The notes under the pieces were generated by a model. It ran no database searches. It saw nothing but the letters and a program-made list of their open reading frames with translations, and was not told the origin of the DNA. From Xanthocytophaga flava (GTDB lineage Bacteria > Bacteroidota > Bacteroidia > Cytophagales > 172606-1), in the NCBI GenBank assembly GCA_030068525.1, contig JASJOS010000016.1, positions 1-64,000 of the forward strand: a DNA stretch of 64,000 bases. Direction: 5' to 3'. A program made the position numbers and the translations under genes. Shown here piece by piece: positions 46,807-54,799 of this stretch; position 1 is the first letter of the stretch; the number at the start of each line of letters is the position of its first letter.

Positions 46807-47670
46807 TTATTGGTTTCGTACTCTAAACAGCCGTACTAGTGCTGGCACAAAGTCTTCATTGGTTTGTACTGCCAGATAATTCGCTTCATTCTGACGGCAA
46901 ATTCGCTCCAGTTCCTGTTGCTGTTGCTGAAATGTACTACGCATACGTCTCTGAAAACGTGGAGATGAGGTGTTTCTCCATACCATTTGTCCGGTTTCTT
47001 CATCATAAATGGGAATGATCCCTAGCTTAGGAAGCTCTGTTTCCCGTTTGTCCAATATATGGATCACGACCAGATCATGTTTTTTTGCCAGAGCTTTCAG
47101 TGTAGTTTCGTAATCACTATCAATAAAATCAGAGATAAGCACAATAACGCTTCTTCTGCGAATGATGTTCAGAACAAAGCCCATTGCACTACGGAGATTC
47201 GTTTTGGCAGAACGAGCTTCCAGTTTAAACAAGGTTGAGATTAATAAATAGCCTTGTTGAAGCCCTTTATCAGGCTTGACATATTTCTCTTTCTGATCTG
47301 AAAAACATACTACTCCCACCTGGCTTTGTTCTTGTAAAGCGGAGAGTGCCAGAACTCCACAGATTTCTTTGGCCAGATCTATTTTGCTCTGCCCTTTTTT
47401 ACCAACTTGTTGTGAAGCACTAACATCCAGCAGAAAAAACACAGTTTGCTCTCTCTCTTCCCGAAATAATTTTACAAATGTACCATGACCTTTGGCACTC
47501 GAGTTCCAGTCAATTGTGCGTACATCATCGCCATATTGATAAGCTCTCAGATCATTAAATTCTAACCCGTTGCCTTTAAAAACAGAATGTAAGTCACCAT
47601 GCATTTGTGTTGTTACAGCCTTTCGGATGCGAATCTGGAATTTACGGAGCCGGGATATAATGTCACGCAT
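46807..47670 (-). CDS. DUF58 domain protein
   Basis: 287 residues. The DUF58 signature is clear: HGDLHSVFKGNGLEFNDLRAYQYGDDVRTIDWNSSAKGH, then a von Willebrand A-like domain with FFLLDVSASQQVG as a MIDAS-like site. Members usually work with a MoxR-type AAA ATPase and Bat proteins in envelope stress tolerance. No moxR gene precedes it here; upstream is a divergent DUF4296 gene. Together with the BatD-like gene it forms a two-gene operon. Confidence 0.88.
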   Translation of the reverse strand: MRDIISRLRKFQIRIRKAVTTQMHGDLHSVFKGNGLEFNDLRAYQYGDDVRTIDWNSSAKGHGTFVKLFREEREQTVFFLLDVSASQQVGKKGQSKIDLAKEICGVLALSALQEQSQVGVVCFSDQKEKYVKPDKGLQQGYLLISTLFKLEARSAKTNLRSAMGFVLNIIRRRSVIVLISDFIDSDYETTLKALAKKHDLVVIHILDKRETELPKLGIIPIYDEETGQMVWRNTSSPRFQRRMRSTFQQQQQELERICRQNEANYLAVQTNEDFVPALVRLFRVRNQ

Positions 47671-47873
47671 AGAATCGTATGGATTTAAGCTGGCAAAGAT
47701 AGATGGTTTTCACGGGTAAGAGATAGTATAGCAACGCAAATTTGATGGAAAGGGGCATATAATGAAAATAATACGCTTTGCTTGTTAAAAAATAACTGTA
47801 TCTGGAATAAAATTTGAGTGCGAATGCACACGTCTATTCGCCAAATCTGAAATAGTATTTATAACTTTGTTGT

Positions 47874-48278
47874 ATGAAGTATAAGAAAATAGTAGTAGGT
47901 ATTGCATTTTTACTAAGTGCATGTGTTACAGATCCTAAGCCTCCTGCTGGAGCATTAAGTAAAGAGCAGATGGTTGCTATACTGGTAGAGGTGCATATTG
48001 CAGAGGCTAAAGCGCAGCAGGCAGGTTTCAGAACCAGTGATTCTACGCAGTTTTATTACAAATATCTGGAAAAAAAAATATTGAAGGATTTTAAAACAGA
48101 CTCAACACAGTATCATGATAGCTATCGGTTTTATGTACAGCACATTAAGTTGATGAACGAAATTTATACAGCAGTAGTTGATACATTGACTGCAAGACAA
48201 TCGGAAGGAAAGATGCCAGAAAAAATAAATCTGGATTCTATCCGAACCCAAAAAAAACTAAGAAAATATTTTAACTGA
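47874..48278 (+). CDS. DUF4296 lipoprotein
   Basis: 134 residues. The signal peptide ends in LLSAC (lipobox Cys17). The DUF4296 core is recognisable: LSKEQMVAILVEVHIAEAKAQQ, then FYYKYLEKKILKDFKTDSTQYHDSYRFYVQH. The family is restricted to Bacteroidota and of unknown function. It lies 41 bases upstream of mutS2 on the same strand, so the two are probably co-transcribed. Confidence 0.85.
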   Translation: MKYKKIVVGIAFLLSACVTDPKPPAGALSKEQMVAILVEVHIAEAKAQQAGFRTSDSTQFYYKYLEKKILKDFKTDSTQYHDSYRFYVQHIKLMNEIYTAVVDTLTARQSEGKMPEKINLDSIRTQKKLRKYFN

Positions 48279-48319
48279 AACTATGTGAAAATCCCTGTTG
48301 TATGGGATAGGGAAGAATT

Positions 48320-50722
48320 ATGTTATATCCTAAAAATTTAGAACAGAAGTTAGGCTTTGATCAGATTAGAGAATGGATCAAGCAGGAGTGTAGTGGAACA
48401 TTAGGAAAAGCCTTTGTCGAAAAAATGCGTTTCTCCAATGACTACGATATGATAGATAAGTTGGTGCGGCAAACTGCGGAGATGAAGACGATCATGCTGC
48501 TTCATGTGGATGAATTTCCTTCCTCTAACTTTATTGATGCGGTACCTCACTTGGCAAAAGCAGCTATCGAAGGGATGTTTTTGACAGAAGAAGAGTTCTT
48601 TGAGATAAAATTATCTTTACGTACAATTTATGATTGTCTGATTTTCTTTAAAAATCAGGAAGAAAACGTATTTCCTCAGCTTAAAGAACTAACTCAGGCT
48701 ATTGATATTGATTCAACTCTACTAAAAGATATTGACCGGGTGATTGATCAGCGGGGTAAACTGCGCGATGATGCATCTCCCGAATTGCAGACTATTCGCA
48801 GACAGATTATCGCTGAACAGGCAAATCTACGTAAAAAGCTGGAGAGTATATTGAAGCAATCCATAAGTCAGGGATACACATCAGATGATGCTTCGGCAAC
48901 AATCCGTAACGGACGTATGGTAATTCCGGTTGCAGCTGAACATAAACGTAAGATAAAAGGATTTATTCAGGATGAATCTGCTACCGGACAGACTATTTAT
49001 CTGGAACCGGTTGAGATCTTCGATTTGAACAACGAGATCACTGAACTAGGGTATCGGGAGAAACGTGAGATAATTCGTATTCTAACACATCTGACAGATC
49101 GGTTACGCCCACATGTGCCTAATCTTAAGAAGGCTTATACATTTCTGGGACTAATAGATTTTATCAGAGCGAAAGCAAAATTTGCCCTTCGTACGCAGGC
49201 TAATCTGCCAATTTTCTCAAAGAAAACGATTTTGATTTGGGAAAACACGAGACATCCATTGTTATATCTTTCATTTCAGAAACAAGGCAAGTCAGTTATC
49301 CCGTTAAGTATCAAACTGGAAGAAAAGCAACGAATATTGGTTATCTCAGGACCTAATGCTGGAGGAAAATCCATTGCTTTGAAAACAGTAGGTCTGACTC
49401 AATATATGTTTCAGTGTGGCTTATTGGTATGTATGGACGACCATTCACAGATTGGACTGTTCCGTGATATCTTTATTGACATTGGCGATGAGCAGTCGTT
49501 GGAGAATGACCTGAGTACCTATAGTTCACACCTGACAAACATGAAGTATTTTCTGCAGCATGCAGACAAAAATACATTGTTCTTAATTGATGAATTCGGT
49601 ACAGGTACTGAGCCAGGTATGGGAGGAGCTATTGCTGAAACTATTTTGGATGCGTTGCAACAAAAGAAGGCTTTTGGTGTGCTAAATACACACTATGGTA
49701 ATCTGAAAGCCTATGCTAATCGTACGGAAGGTGTTGCTAATGCCGCTATGCGTTTTGATGCAGAACATCTGGAACCTTTGTATCAACTGGAGATTGGCAG
49801 ACCGGGAAGTTCATTTGCTTTTGAGATTGCTCAGAAAATTGGCTTACCTCGTGAGATTGTAACAAAATCAAAACAGAAAGTAGGAACGACTCAGGTTGAT
49901 TTTGATAAGATGTTGCGTGAGCTTGAAACAGAAAAACAAAAGTTTGCCGAGCAAAACCGAGAGCTTCAGGCCAAAGAAAAAACATTGAATGAAACTCTGG
50001 CCAAGTACAGTACATTGAAAAACGAGCTGGAGACAGGGCGCAAACAACTGTTAAATAAGGCTAAAGAGGATGCCCGCCGATTAGTCAAAGATGCCAACCA
50101 GAAAATTGAAACTACCATTCGGGAAATACGTGAAGTCAAAGCTGAGAAAGATCTGACTAAAATGCTGCGTCAGGATCTGGCCGATTTTGAGAAGAAACTG
50201 AAGCCAGAGGATGTGGTAGTGGAACTGGAACCTGCCCCTGAGATTAAAGTAATTGGAGGGACAATCGAAGAAGGAGACTTGGTGCGTATTAAAGGACAGA
50301 ACACCGTAGGAGAGGTATTAAGCATCAAAGGGAAAGATGCTGAAATCAGAATCGGCGAACTGAAGTCCAATGTTAAAATCAATCGCCTGGAGAAAATAAG
50401 CCGGAAAGAATACCGTCAACAAACGGTGGAGAACCAGCCTCGGATGCAGGGAATTGATATGAATGAGAAAATGGCAAATTTCAGTACACAACTGGATTTG
50501 CGTGGCAAACGGGGTGAGGAAGCTTTGACCGAGGTTGATGCCTGGATTGATCAGGGTATTATGCTGGGGTCGTCAGAGTTACGTATTGTACATGGGAAGG
50601 GTGATGGTATTCTGCGTAATCTGATTCGGAATCATCTACGCCGTTATCGCGAAATTGCCTCTATGAATGATGAACATGCTGACCGAGGTGGATCTGGTGT
50701 GACAATCATTAAAATGAAATAA
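48320..50722 (+). CDS. mutS2: MutS2 ATPase/endonuclease
   Basis: 800 residues. It has the MutS core and clamp without the mismatch-recognition domain I. Walker A is GPNAGGKS at 344-351, and Walker B is TLFLIDEFGTGTEPGMGG. A long coiled coil runs from about 510 to 630 (EKQKFAEQNRELQAKEKTL). A KOW-like region follows, and a C-terminal Smr nuclease domain lies at about 720-800 with LDLRGKRGEEA and the HGKGDGILR motif. In different bacteria it suppresses recombination or splits collided ribosomes. Confidence 0.95.
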   Translation: MLYPKNLEQKLGFDQIREWIKQECSGTLGKAFVEKMRFSNDYDMIDKLVRQTAEMKTIMLLHVDEFPSSNFIDAVPHLAKAAIEGMFLTEEEFFEIKLSLRTIYDCLIFFKNQEENVFPQLKELTQAIDIDSTLLKDIDRVIDQRGKLRDDASPELQTIRRQIIAEQANLRKKLESILKQSISQGYTSDDASATIRNGRMVIPVAAEHKRKIKGFIQDESATGQTIYLEPVEIFDLNNEITELGYREKREIIRILTHLTDRLRPHVPNLKKAYTFLGLIDFIRAKAKFALRTQANLPIFSKKTILIWENTRHPLLYLSFQKQGKSVIPLSIKLEEKQRILVISGPNAGGKSIALKTVGLTQYMFQCGLLVCMDDHSQIGLFRDIFIDIGDEQSLENDLSTYSSHLTNMKYFLQHADKNTLFLIDEFGTGTEPGMGGAIAETILDALQQKKAFGVLNTHYGNLKAYANRTEGVANAAMRFDAEHLEPLYQLEIGRPGSSFAFEIAQKIGLPREIVTKSKQKVGTTQVDFDKMLRELETEKQKFAEQNRELQAKEKTLNETLAKYSTLKNELETGRKQLLNKAKEDARRLVKDANQKIETTIREIREVKAEKDLTKMLRQDLADFEKKLKPEDVVVELEPAPEIKVIGGTIEEGDLVRIKGQNTVGEVLSIKGKDAEIRIGELKSNVKINRLEKISRKEYRQQTVENQPRMQGIDMNEKMANFSTQLDLRGKRGEEALTEVDAWIDQGIMLGSSELRIVHGKGDGILRNLIRNHLRRYREIASMNDEHADRGGSGVTIIKMK

Positions 50723-50727
50723 CATAT

Positions 50728-50758
50728 AAAGGTGGACTTACAGGTTCACCTTTGTTGT
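50728..50758 (+). terminator. Terminator of mutS2
   Basis: AAAGGTGGAC (50728-50737) pairs with GTTCACCTTT (50744-50753) with one mismatch, followed by TGTTGTTTTG. It lies 5 bases past the stop codon. Confidence 0.65.
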
Positions 50759-50774
50759 TTTGTATAGTTATAGT

Positions 50775-51239
50775 TTACTCAAAGTCCATCGCCATCCGAA
50801 TGTCAGCTCGGGAATACGGTGTGTCCTGCATGGCTACTTCCTGAAAGCCAACAGTGGTATATAAAGCCAGGGCAGGAGCAAGTTTTCGATTCGACTCCAG
50901 AAATAGGTGCTTGGTTCCAGATTCTCTGGCTTTTTCGATAGCTGCCAGACACAATTTTTTTCCAATACCCAAGCCTCTTACATTTTCATCTACTGCCATT
51001 TTTGCCAGTTCCATTGTTGTATCATCTACTTTGACCAATGCAACTGTACCTACAACTGTATTACCCTGAAGTGCAAAAAGAATCTGGCCTCCATCATGCA
51101 GTATATGTTCATGTGGATGATCCAACTGTTCCAGATCATGTGGCTCTACTACAAAATATTTGGAGATCCAGGCAATGTTAAGCCTTTTGAAATCTTCTGC
51201 AAACTGTGGTTGGTAATCGAGAATTCGTATGGTTTCCAT
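50775..51239 (-). CDS. GNAT family N-acetyltransferase
   Basis: 154 residues. The acetyl-CoA site is complete: ELAKMAVDENVRGLGIGKKLC, then the late-strand motif LFLESNRKLAPALALYTTVGF. The N-terminal ISKYFVVEPHDLEQLDHPHEHIL is seen in many GNATs that travel with MarR regulators. Its ATG is 19 bases after the stop of the MarR-type gene upstream, so the two form an operon. The substrate is unknown; detoxification by acetylation is a reasonable guess. Confidence 0.9.
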   Translation of the reverse strand: METIRILDYQPQFAEDFKRLNIAWISKYFVVEPHDLEQLDHPHEHILHDGGQILFALQGNTVVGTVALVKVDDTTMELAKMAVDENVRGLGIGKKLCLAAIEKARESGTKHLFLESNRKLAPALALYTTVGFQEVAMQDTPYSRADIRMAMDFE

Positions 51240-51258
51240 AAACTGAAAGGGTTTGATT

Positions 51259-51738
51259 TTATAAATGATGAAATTCCTTGAATCGAAGCAGATATTCTTT
51301 TTCTGTCAGTAGATCTTCAACCTCAGTTATGGCCAGTATTAGATTGTGTTGTCGGTTATTGATGAGATCTTCATTTACCTGACGGATTTTTTCCCAGATA
51401 TCCTGTAGTTTGGGTAATAGTAATTTTCCTTTTTTAGTGAGAGTAAGGATACGTTTTCGTGCATCTGTTTTGGATTTAGCAGATGTAATCCAGCCTTTTT
51501 TCTCTAGTTCTTTAGCTAATTGAATTACTCCCGGATGACTAATGCCAAGGTTATCAGCAATCTCCATGATGCCTAATTCAGACTTTTGGCTGAGTATATA
51601 AAATAGAGGAAACCACTTGGGTTCAAAGTCCAAACCATAATCCTGGTATACACTATTGGCTTGTTTCATGATTTTATCACTGAGTCGCTTGAGCCGGCTA
51701 CCAAATGCCAATGCGCCCAGATCTTTCATTAAATCCAT
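51259..51738 (-). CDS. MarR family transcriptional regulator
   Basis: 159 residues. The winged helix-turn-helix is clear: FPLFYILSQKSELGIMEIADNLGISHPGVIQLAKELEKKGWI, with the wing TSAKSKTDARKRILTLTKKGK. The N- and C-terminal helices (about 1-30 and 115-159) would form the dimer. Its ATG abuts a pair of overlapping 14-bp palindromes (51742-51767), so autorepression of this gene and the downstream GNAT gene is very likely. A second in-frame ATG three codons later is equally possible as the start. Confidence 0.92.
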   Translation of the reverse strand: MDLMKDLGALAFGSRLKRLSDKIMKQANSVYQDYGLDFEPKWFPLFYILSQKSELGIMEIADNLGISHPGVIQLAKELEKKGWITSAKSKTDARKRILTLTKKGKLLLPKLQDIWEKIRQVNEDLINNRQHNLILAITEVEDLLTEKEYLLRFKEFHHL

Positions 51739-51772
51739 ATTCGTAATTAATTACGTAACTAGTTACGAATAT
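51737..51772. promoter_or_regulatory. Tandem palindromic operator of the MarR-GNAT operon
   Basis: Two perfect 14-bp palindromes overlap by two bases: CGTAATTAATTACG (51742-51755) and CGTAACTAGTTACG (51754-51767). The outer arms ATATTCGTAA (51737-51746) and TTACGAATAT (51763-51772) are also exact inverted repeats. Centre-to-centre spacing is 12 bp. It lies directly upstream of the MarR gene start, the expected place for an autorepressor site. Confidence 0.8.
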
Positions 51773-51933
51773 TTGAAAAAATATAATCATTGTCAAGTAT
51801 TTGTAAGATATTTTAAAAGAGAAAGTAAGTAGTGCAATACATTTCATTATCAGATGTTGGGAAAAATTATATTTTCAATGCAACCTTCCAGTAGAAAGGC
51901 GCATTGAAACAATACAAACCTAAACCAATACCA

Positions 51934-52482
51934 ATGAAAAAAGCTTTACTGGAGTCGTGTAGACAAGGCAATATGTTTGCTCAGCGGCAACTGGTCGAGC
52001 TGTATTCCAATCGTTTGTATCGATTGTGTCTACGATACATGCGTAATGAATTCGATGCAGAAGAAGTGTTGATGAATGGATTCCTGCGTTTTTTTGAAAC
52101 ACTACATGCCTTCGAATACCGGGATGATAATGGTCTGGAAGCCTGGTTGAAACGAATAATGGTCAATGCGGCACTTATGTATCTGCGCAAAACAAAAAAT
52201 TTGTCTTTGCTGATGCATGAAGAAGATGTGATTATTCCAGAAAATGCTACTGTTGAATCACAGCTGAACTCTGAAATGATTTACAGCCTTATTTTACAGC
52301 TTCCAACTGGTTATCGAACCGTTTTTAATTTATATGTCATTGAAGGGTATTCTCATGCGGAAATTGCAGAACAATTGGGAATCAGTGAAAATACATCCAA
52401 ATCACAACTCAGCCGGGCAAGAGCTTTGCTTCAGAGCTGGTTAATCAAACAAGGTTATGAACATACCACCCGAAGATATTGA
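51934..52482 (+). CDS. ECF-type RNA polymerase sigma factor
   Basis: 182 residues from the ATG at 51934; the longer frame would start with TTG. Region 2 is ELYSNRLYRLCLRYMRNEFDAEEVLMNGFLRFFETL. Region 4 is LPTGYRTVFNLYVIEGYSHAEIAEQLGISENTSKSQLSRARALL. It closely resembles the Bacteroidota sigma factors paired with outer-membrane systems. The next gene starts 26 bases inside its end, so the two are translationally coupled. Confidence 0.92.
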   Translation: MKKALLESCRQGNMFAQRQLVELYSNRLYRLCLRYMRNEFDAEEVLMNGFLRFFETLHAFEYRDDNGLEAWLKRIMVNAALMYLRKTKNLSLLMHEEDVIIPENATVESQLNSEMIYSLILQLPTGYRTVFNLYVIEGYSHAEIAEQLGISENTSKSQLSRARALLQSWLIKQGYEHTTRRY

Positions 52483-53125
52483 CCGTTTGTTTCGTGATGT
52501 TGTCCATCAGACGGAAGACACCCCTTCTTCAACTGGGTTTCGTCAGGATCGGTTCTGGCAACAGCTACAGCCTCAATTAGAGCCAAAAAGAACTTCTCGT
52601 AAAGTACTGTGGTTTCGCATTGCTGCTGGAATCTCTGTCTTTTTGCTGGTAACAACTGTGGTATGGCAATTTTATTTGCAGCAACAACAGTTAAATGTAT
52701 ATGCTATGGAGTTGAATCAATTAAAGTCAGCTTATGCTAAAGCTACGCTCAAGCTTGAAAAGAGTAATGACTCAACCTATACAGAAAGAGTTGCATCTAA
52801 TAATGTAGCGAAAAAGGATACACTATATAGTATAAAAACTACTACTCTACCTGTAATACAAAAAACACATATTGAGACACCTCTGGCTTTGGTTGATACA
52901 ACATCACTGGAGAGTAGCGATTCTATACCTCAACCTCAGAATGTTATTAAACCTTCCCAGATAGCAAAAGCACATAAGCCTTTCAGGGTGGTTCATGCCA
53001 ATGAAGTACCGCGTTCTACAAATTATTCAGACATGCAGGACGATCCATATTTTGTGGTAAAACAACAGGCTACTGACGACCATACACCCAAACTCACTAT
53101 TACTCTTACCAGAAAACAGAATTGA
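52457..53125 (+). CDS. Single-pass membrane protein in sigma-factor operon (anti-sigma candidate)
   Basis: 222 residues. A cytoplasmic N-terminus (about 1-48) contains IDRLFRDVVHQTEDTPSS and RFWQQLQPQLE. One membrane helix follows (about 50-70, WFRIAAGISVFLLVTTVVW), then a short coiled coil (QQQQLNVYAMELNQLKSAYAK) and a disordered Ser/Thr/Pro-rich region to about 200. It overlaps the sigma gene by 26 bases and ends 4 bases before the outer-membrane protein gene. Position and topology suggest an anti-sigma factor, but there is no recognisable zinc or FecR-type domain. Confidence 0.72.
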   Translation: MNIPPEDIDRLFRDVVHQTEDTPSSTGFRQDRFWQQLQPQLEPKRTSRKVLWFRIAAGISVFLLVTTVVWQFYLQQQQLNVYAMELNQLKSAYAKATLKLEKSNDSTYTERVASNNVAKKDTLYSIKTTTLPVIQKTHIETPLALVDTTSLESSDSIPQPQNVIKPSQIAKAHKPFRVVHANEVPRSTNYSDMQDDPYFVVKQQATDDHTPKLTITLTRKQN

Positions 53126-53129
53126 TTTT

Positions 53130-54350
53130 ATGAAACATCTTTTGTGTTGTACTATGCTCATGTTGGGCATAGCCCGGATTTCATTTGCCCAAACTGCTAC
53201 TGATGATTGGTTTTCTGACAAGCCTTTCCCTGTAAGACAATCCGTTTTTGTAAAAGAAGATCGGCAGCTTATTATTCCACTGGAAAATGAGAATAAAGTA
53301 ATAATAGGCTTACAGGACAATGCAGATCTATTACGATTTCGTAATATAGATTCTTTGTTAACAATCTTTCTGCAGGATCTGAGTCAGATAAAAGATTCAC
53401 TAAGCTCCTCTACAAAATCCCTAAAGATTCTCTACAGATTAAAGAAACAGGAGCGGAACATGCGTTTTTGGAGATATCCCATGAGTCATACACAAATTGA
53501 CTTCCAGACTGATGAAAATTTACTAGTCAAAGCGGCACAGGATACTATTGTGATTGAACAGAGATTTTCAGTAATAAAACCCTTAACGCCTGGTGAAATA
53601 AGAAATAATGCGAAAGGAGAAGCTATACAGACACCTGCATCTATCAGCCGGCATTTTCGAATCTATTTTTTAGTTAACCATTTGGATGATCTGGAAAAAA
53701 TTATTCAGGGAAAATTAAATCCTAAGATTGAAAAGCTGATCAGCGACATGAAGAACAAAGAAAAGAGAAGTGTATTTGATTCGCATATATGGGCTTCTGA
53801 AGTAACGTATACCGGAATGCAGACTCCTGCATCTGTAAGGATAAATAAACAACTTAAACCTGATCAGATTTTAATTATACCCCGCTTTGGTATGGGATTG
53901 GTTGGCAATACCTTTATGCCTAGTATTGGGGGCAATATTATCTTTTTGCCACAGATTCCATATAAAAGAGGGCTTGCCTATAGCACTACACAGTCGGATG
54001 GGTTTCTGATTGGCTGGGAACGGTTCTTTGCGTTTGGCAGAGATAATGATAATCAAATAACAATTCATTCCAATGATTTTATTTCTGTAGGTATAGCAGG
54101 ATTCAAGTCAAGTGATGTGCAAAGAAATAGCTGGAATAACCGAAAGATTCAATGGGCTGAATTTAAGGTAGGATATCTGATCCGTCGACAGGGAGATTTT
54201 TTTCGCCCGAATACTTTCAGGATTTCTACAGCTTTTTCTCCTTATATATCCAGCAAAGGGTTGCAACGTTTGAGGCTTGAACCTGAATTGTATTTTAATG
54301 ATCTCTTCAGACATGTTTACCCTGGGTTAAGACTTACATTAGGCTTCTAG
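53130..54350 (+). CDS. Exported protein, probably outer-membrane, unknown family
   Basis: 406 residues with a signal peptide ending ISFAQ. The first 230 residues are mixed, with a helical middle (IDSLLTIFLQDLSQIKDSLSSST). From about 240 to the end, beta-strands alternate with polar turns, and the last residue is an aromatic Phe (LRLTLGF), as in outer-membrane beta-barrels. I do not recognise the family. It is the third gene of the sigma-factor operon, 4 bases after the membrane protein, so it may be the sensor or the protected target. Confidence 0.72.
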   Translation: MKHLLCCTMLMLGIARISFAQTATDDWFSDKPFPVRQSVFVKEDRQLIIPLENENKVIIGLQDNADLLRFRNIDSLLTIFLQDLSQIKDSLSSSTKSLKILYRLKKQERNMRFWRYPMSHTQIDFQTDENLLVKAAQDTIVIEQRFSVIKPLTPGEIRNNAKGEAIQTPASISRHFRIYFLVNHLDDLEKIIQGKLNPKIEKLISDMKNKEKRSVFDSHIWASEVTYTGMQTPASVRINKQLKPDQILIIPRFGMGLVGNTFMPSIGGNIIFLPQIPYKRGLAYSTTQSDGFLIGWERFFAFGRDNDNQITIHSNDFISVGIAGFKSSDVQRNSWNNRKIQWAEFKVGYLIRRQGDFFRPNTFRISTAFSPYISSKGLQRLRLEPELYFNDLFRHVYPGLRLTLGF

Positions 54351-54388
54351 CTTAACAAGATTAACCTTCAGAATATAATTCCTGCCAA

Positions 54389-54428
54389 ACTTTCACTACA
54401 AGAAGTCACTTTTGTAGTGAAAGTTTTT
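54389..54428 (+). terminator. Terminator of the sigma-factor operon
   Basis: A stem, ACTTTCACTACAA (54389-54401) with TTGTAGTGAAAGT (54412-54424), followed by TTTT. It lies 38 bases past the stop codon. Confidence 0.85.
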
Positions 54429-54660
54429 GTTTGCGCATAGTTCCGTGCAAGCTATTTTTTAGCAAGGGCAAGACAATAGTATTAATCAACAGATATTTTG
54501 CATAGTATTCATGGCAGTTTTGATTTTATGCATAACTCTGATCATTTTTTATTTTGACCGGAGTTTCGATCATTTTTTGTTTTGCGCATAACTCACGGCA
54601 AAACATTTTTTGATCGGAATTCACCGCAAAAGTTGCTTGCATAGAATAATCCACAACAAA
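54426..54660. repeat. Intergenic repeat cluster, copy B
   Basis: The same kind of units as at 19.8-20.1 kb occupy the gap before murB. The segment 54554-54604 matches 19910-19960 at 49 of 51 bases. It is followed by TTGATCGGAATTCACCGCAA, which is also present in copy A, and by weaker units on both sides. No open frame of note lies here. Confidence 0.8.
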
Positions 54661-54787
54661 ACTTTTGCTCCATCATGTTATACTGGTAGGCAAGTCTCAA
54701 GCTATATTTCGAGACAACTCAGAGTGTAGAAATAATGCGAAGCATATTTTTGAAAGCCACATATTGATTCGCACAGGCAATTTACCG

Positions 54788-54795
54788 TATCTTTC
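54788..54795 (+). promoter_or_regulatory. Candidate -7 promoter box of murB
   Basis: TATCTTTC differs from TAnnTTTG at one base and lies 4 bases before the murB ATG, which would give a leaderless transcript. ATTG (54763-54766) at 21 bases upstream could be a weak -33 element. Confidence 0.3.
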
Positions 54796-54799
54796 GGGC

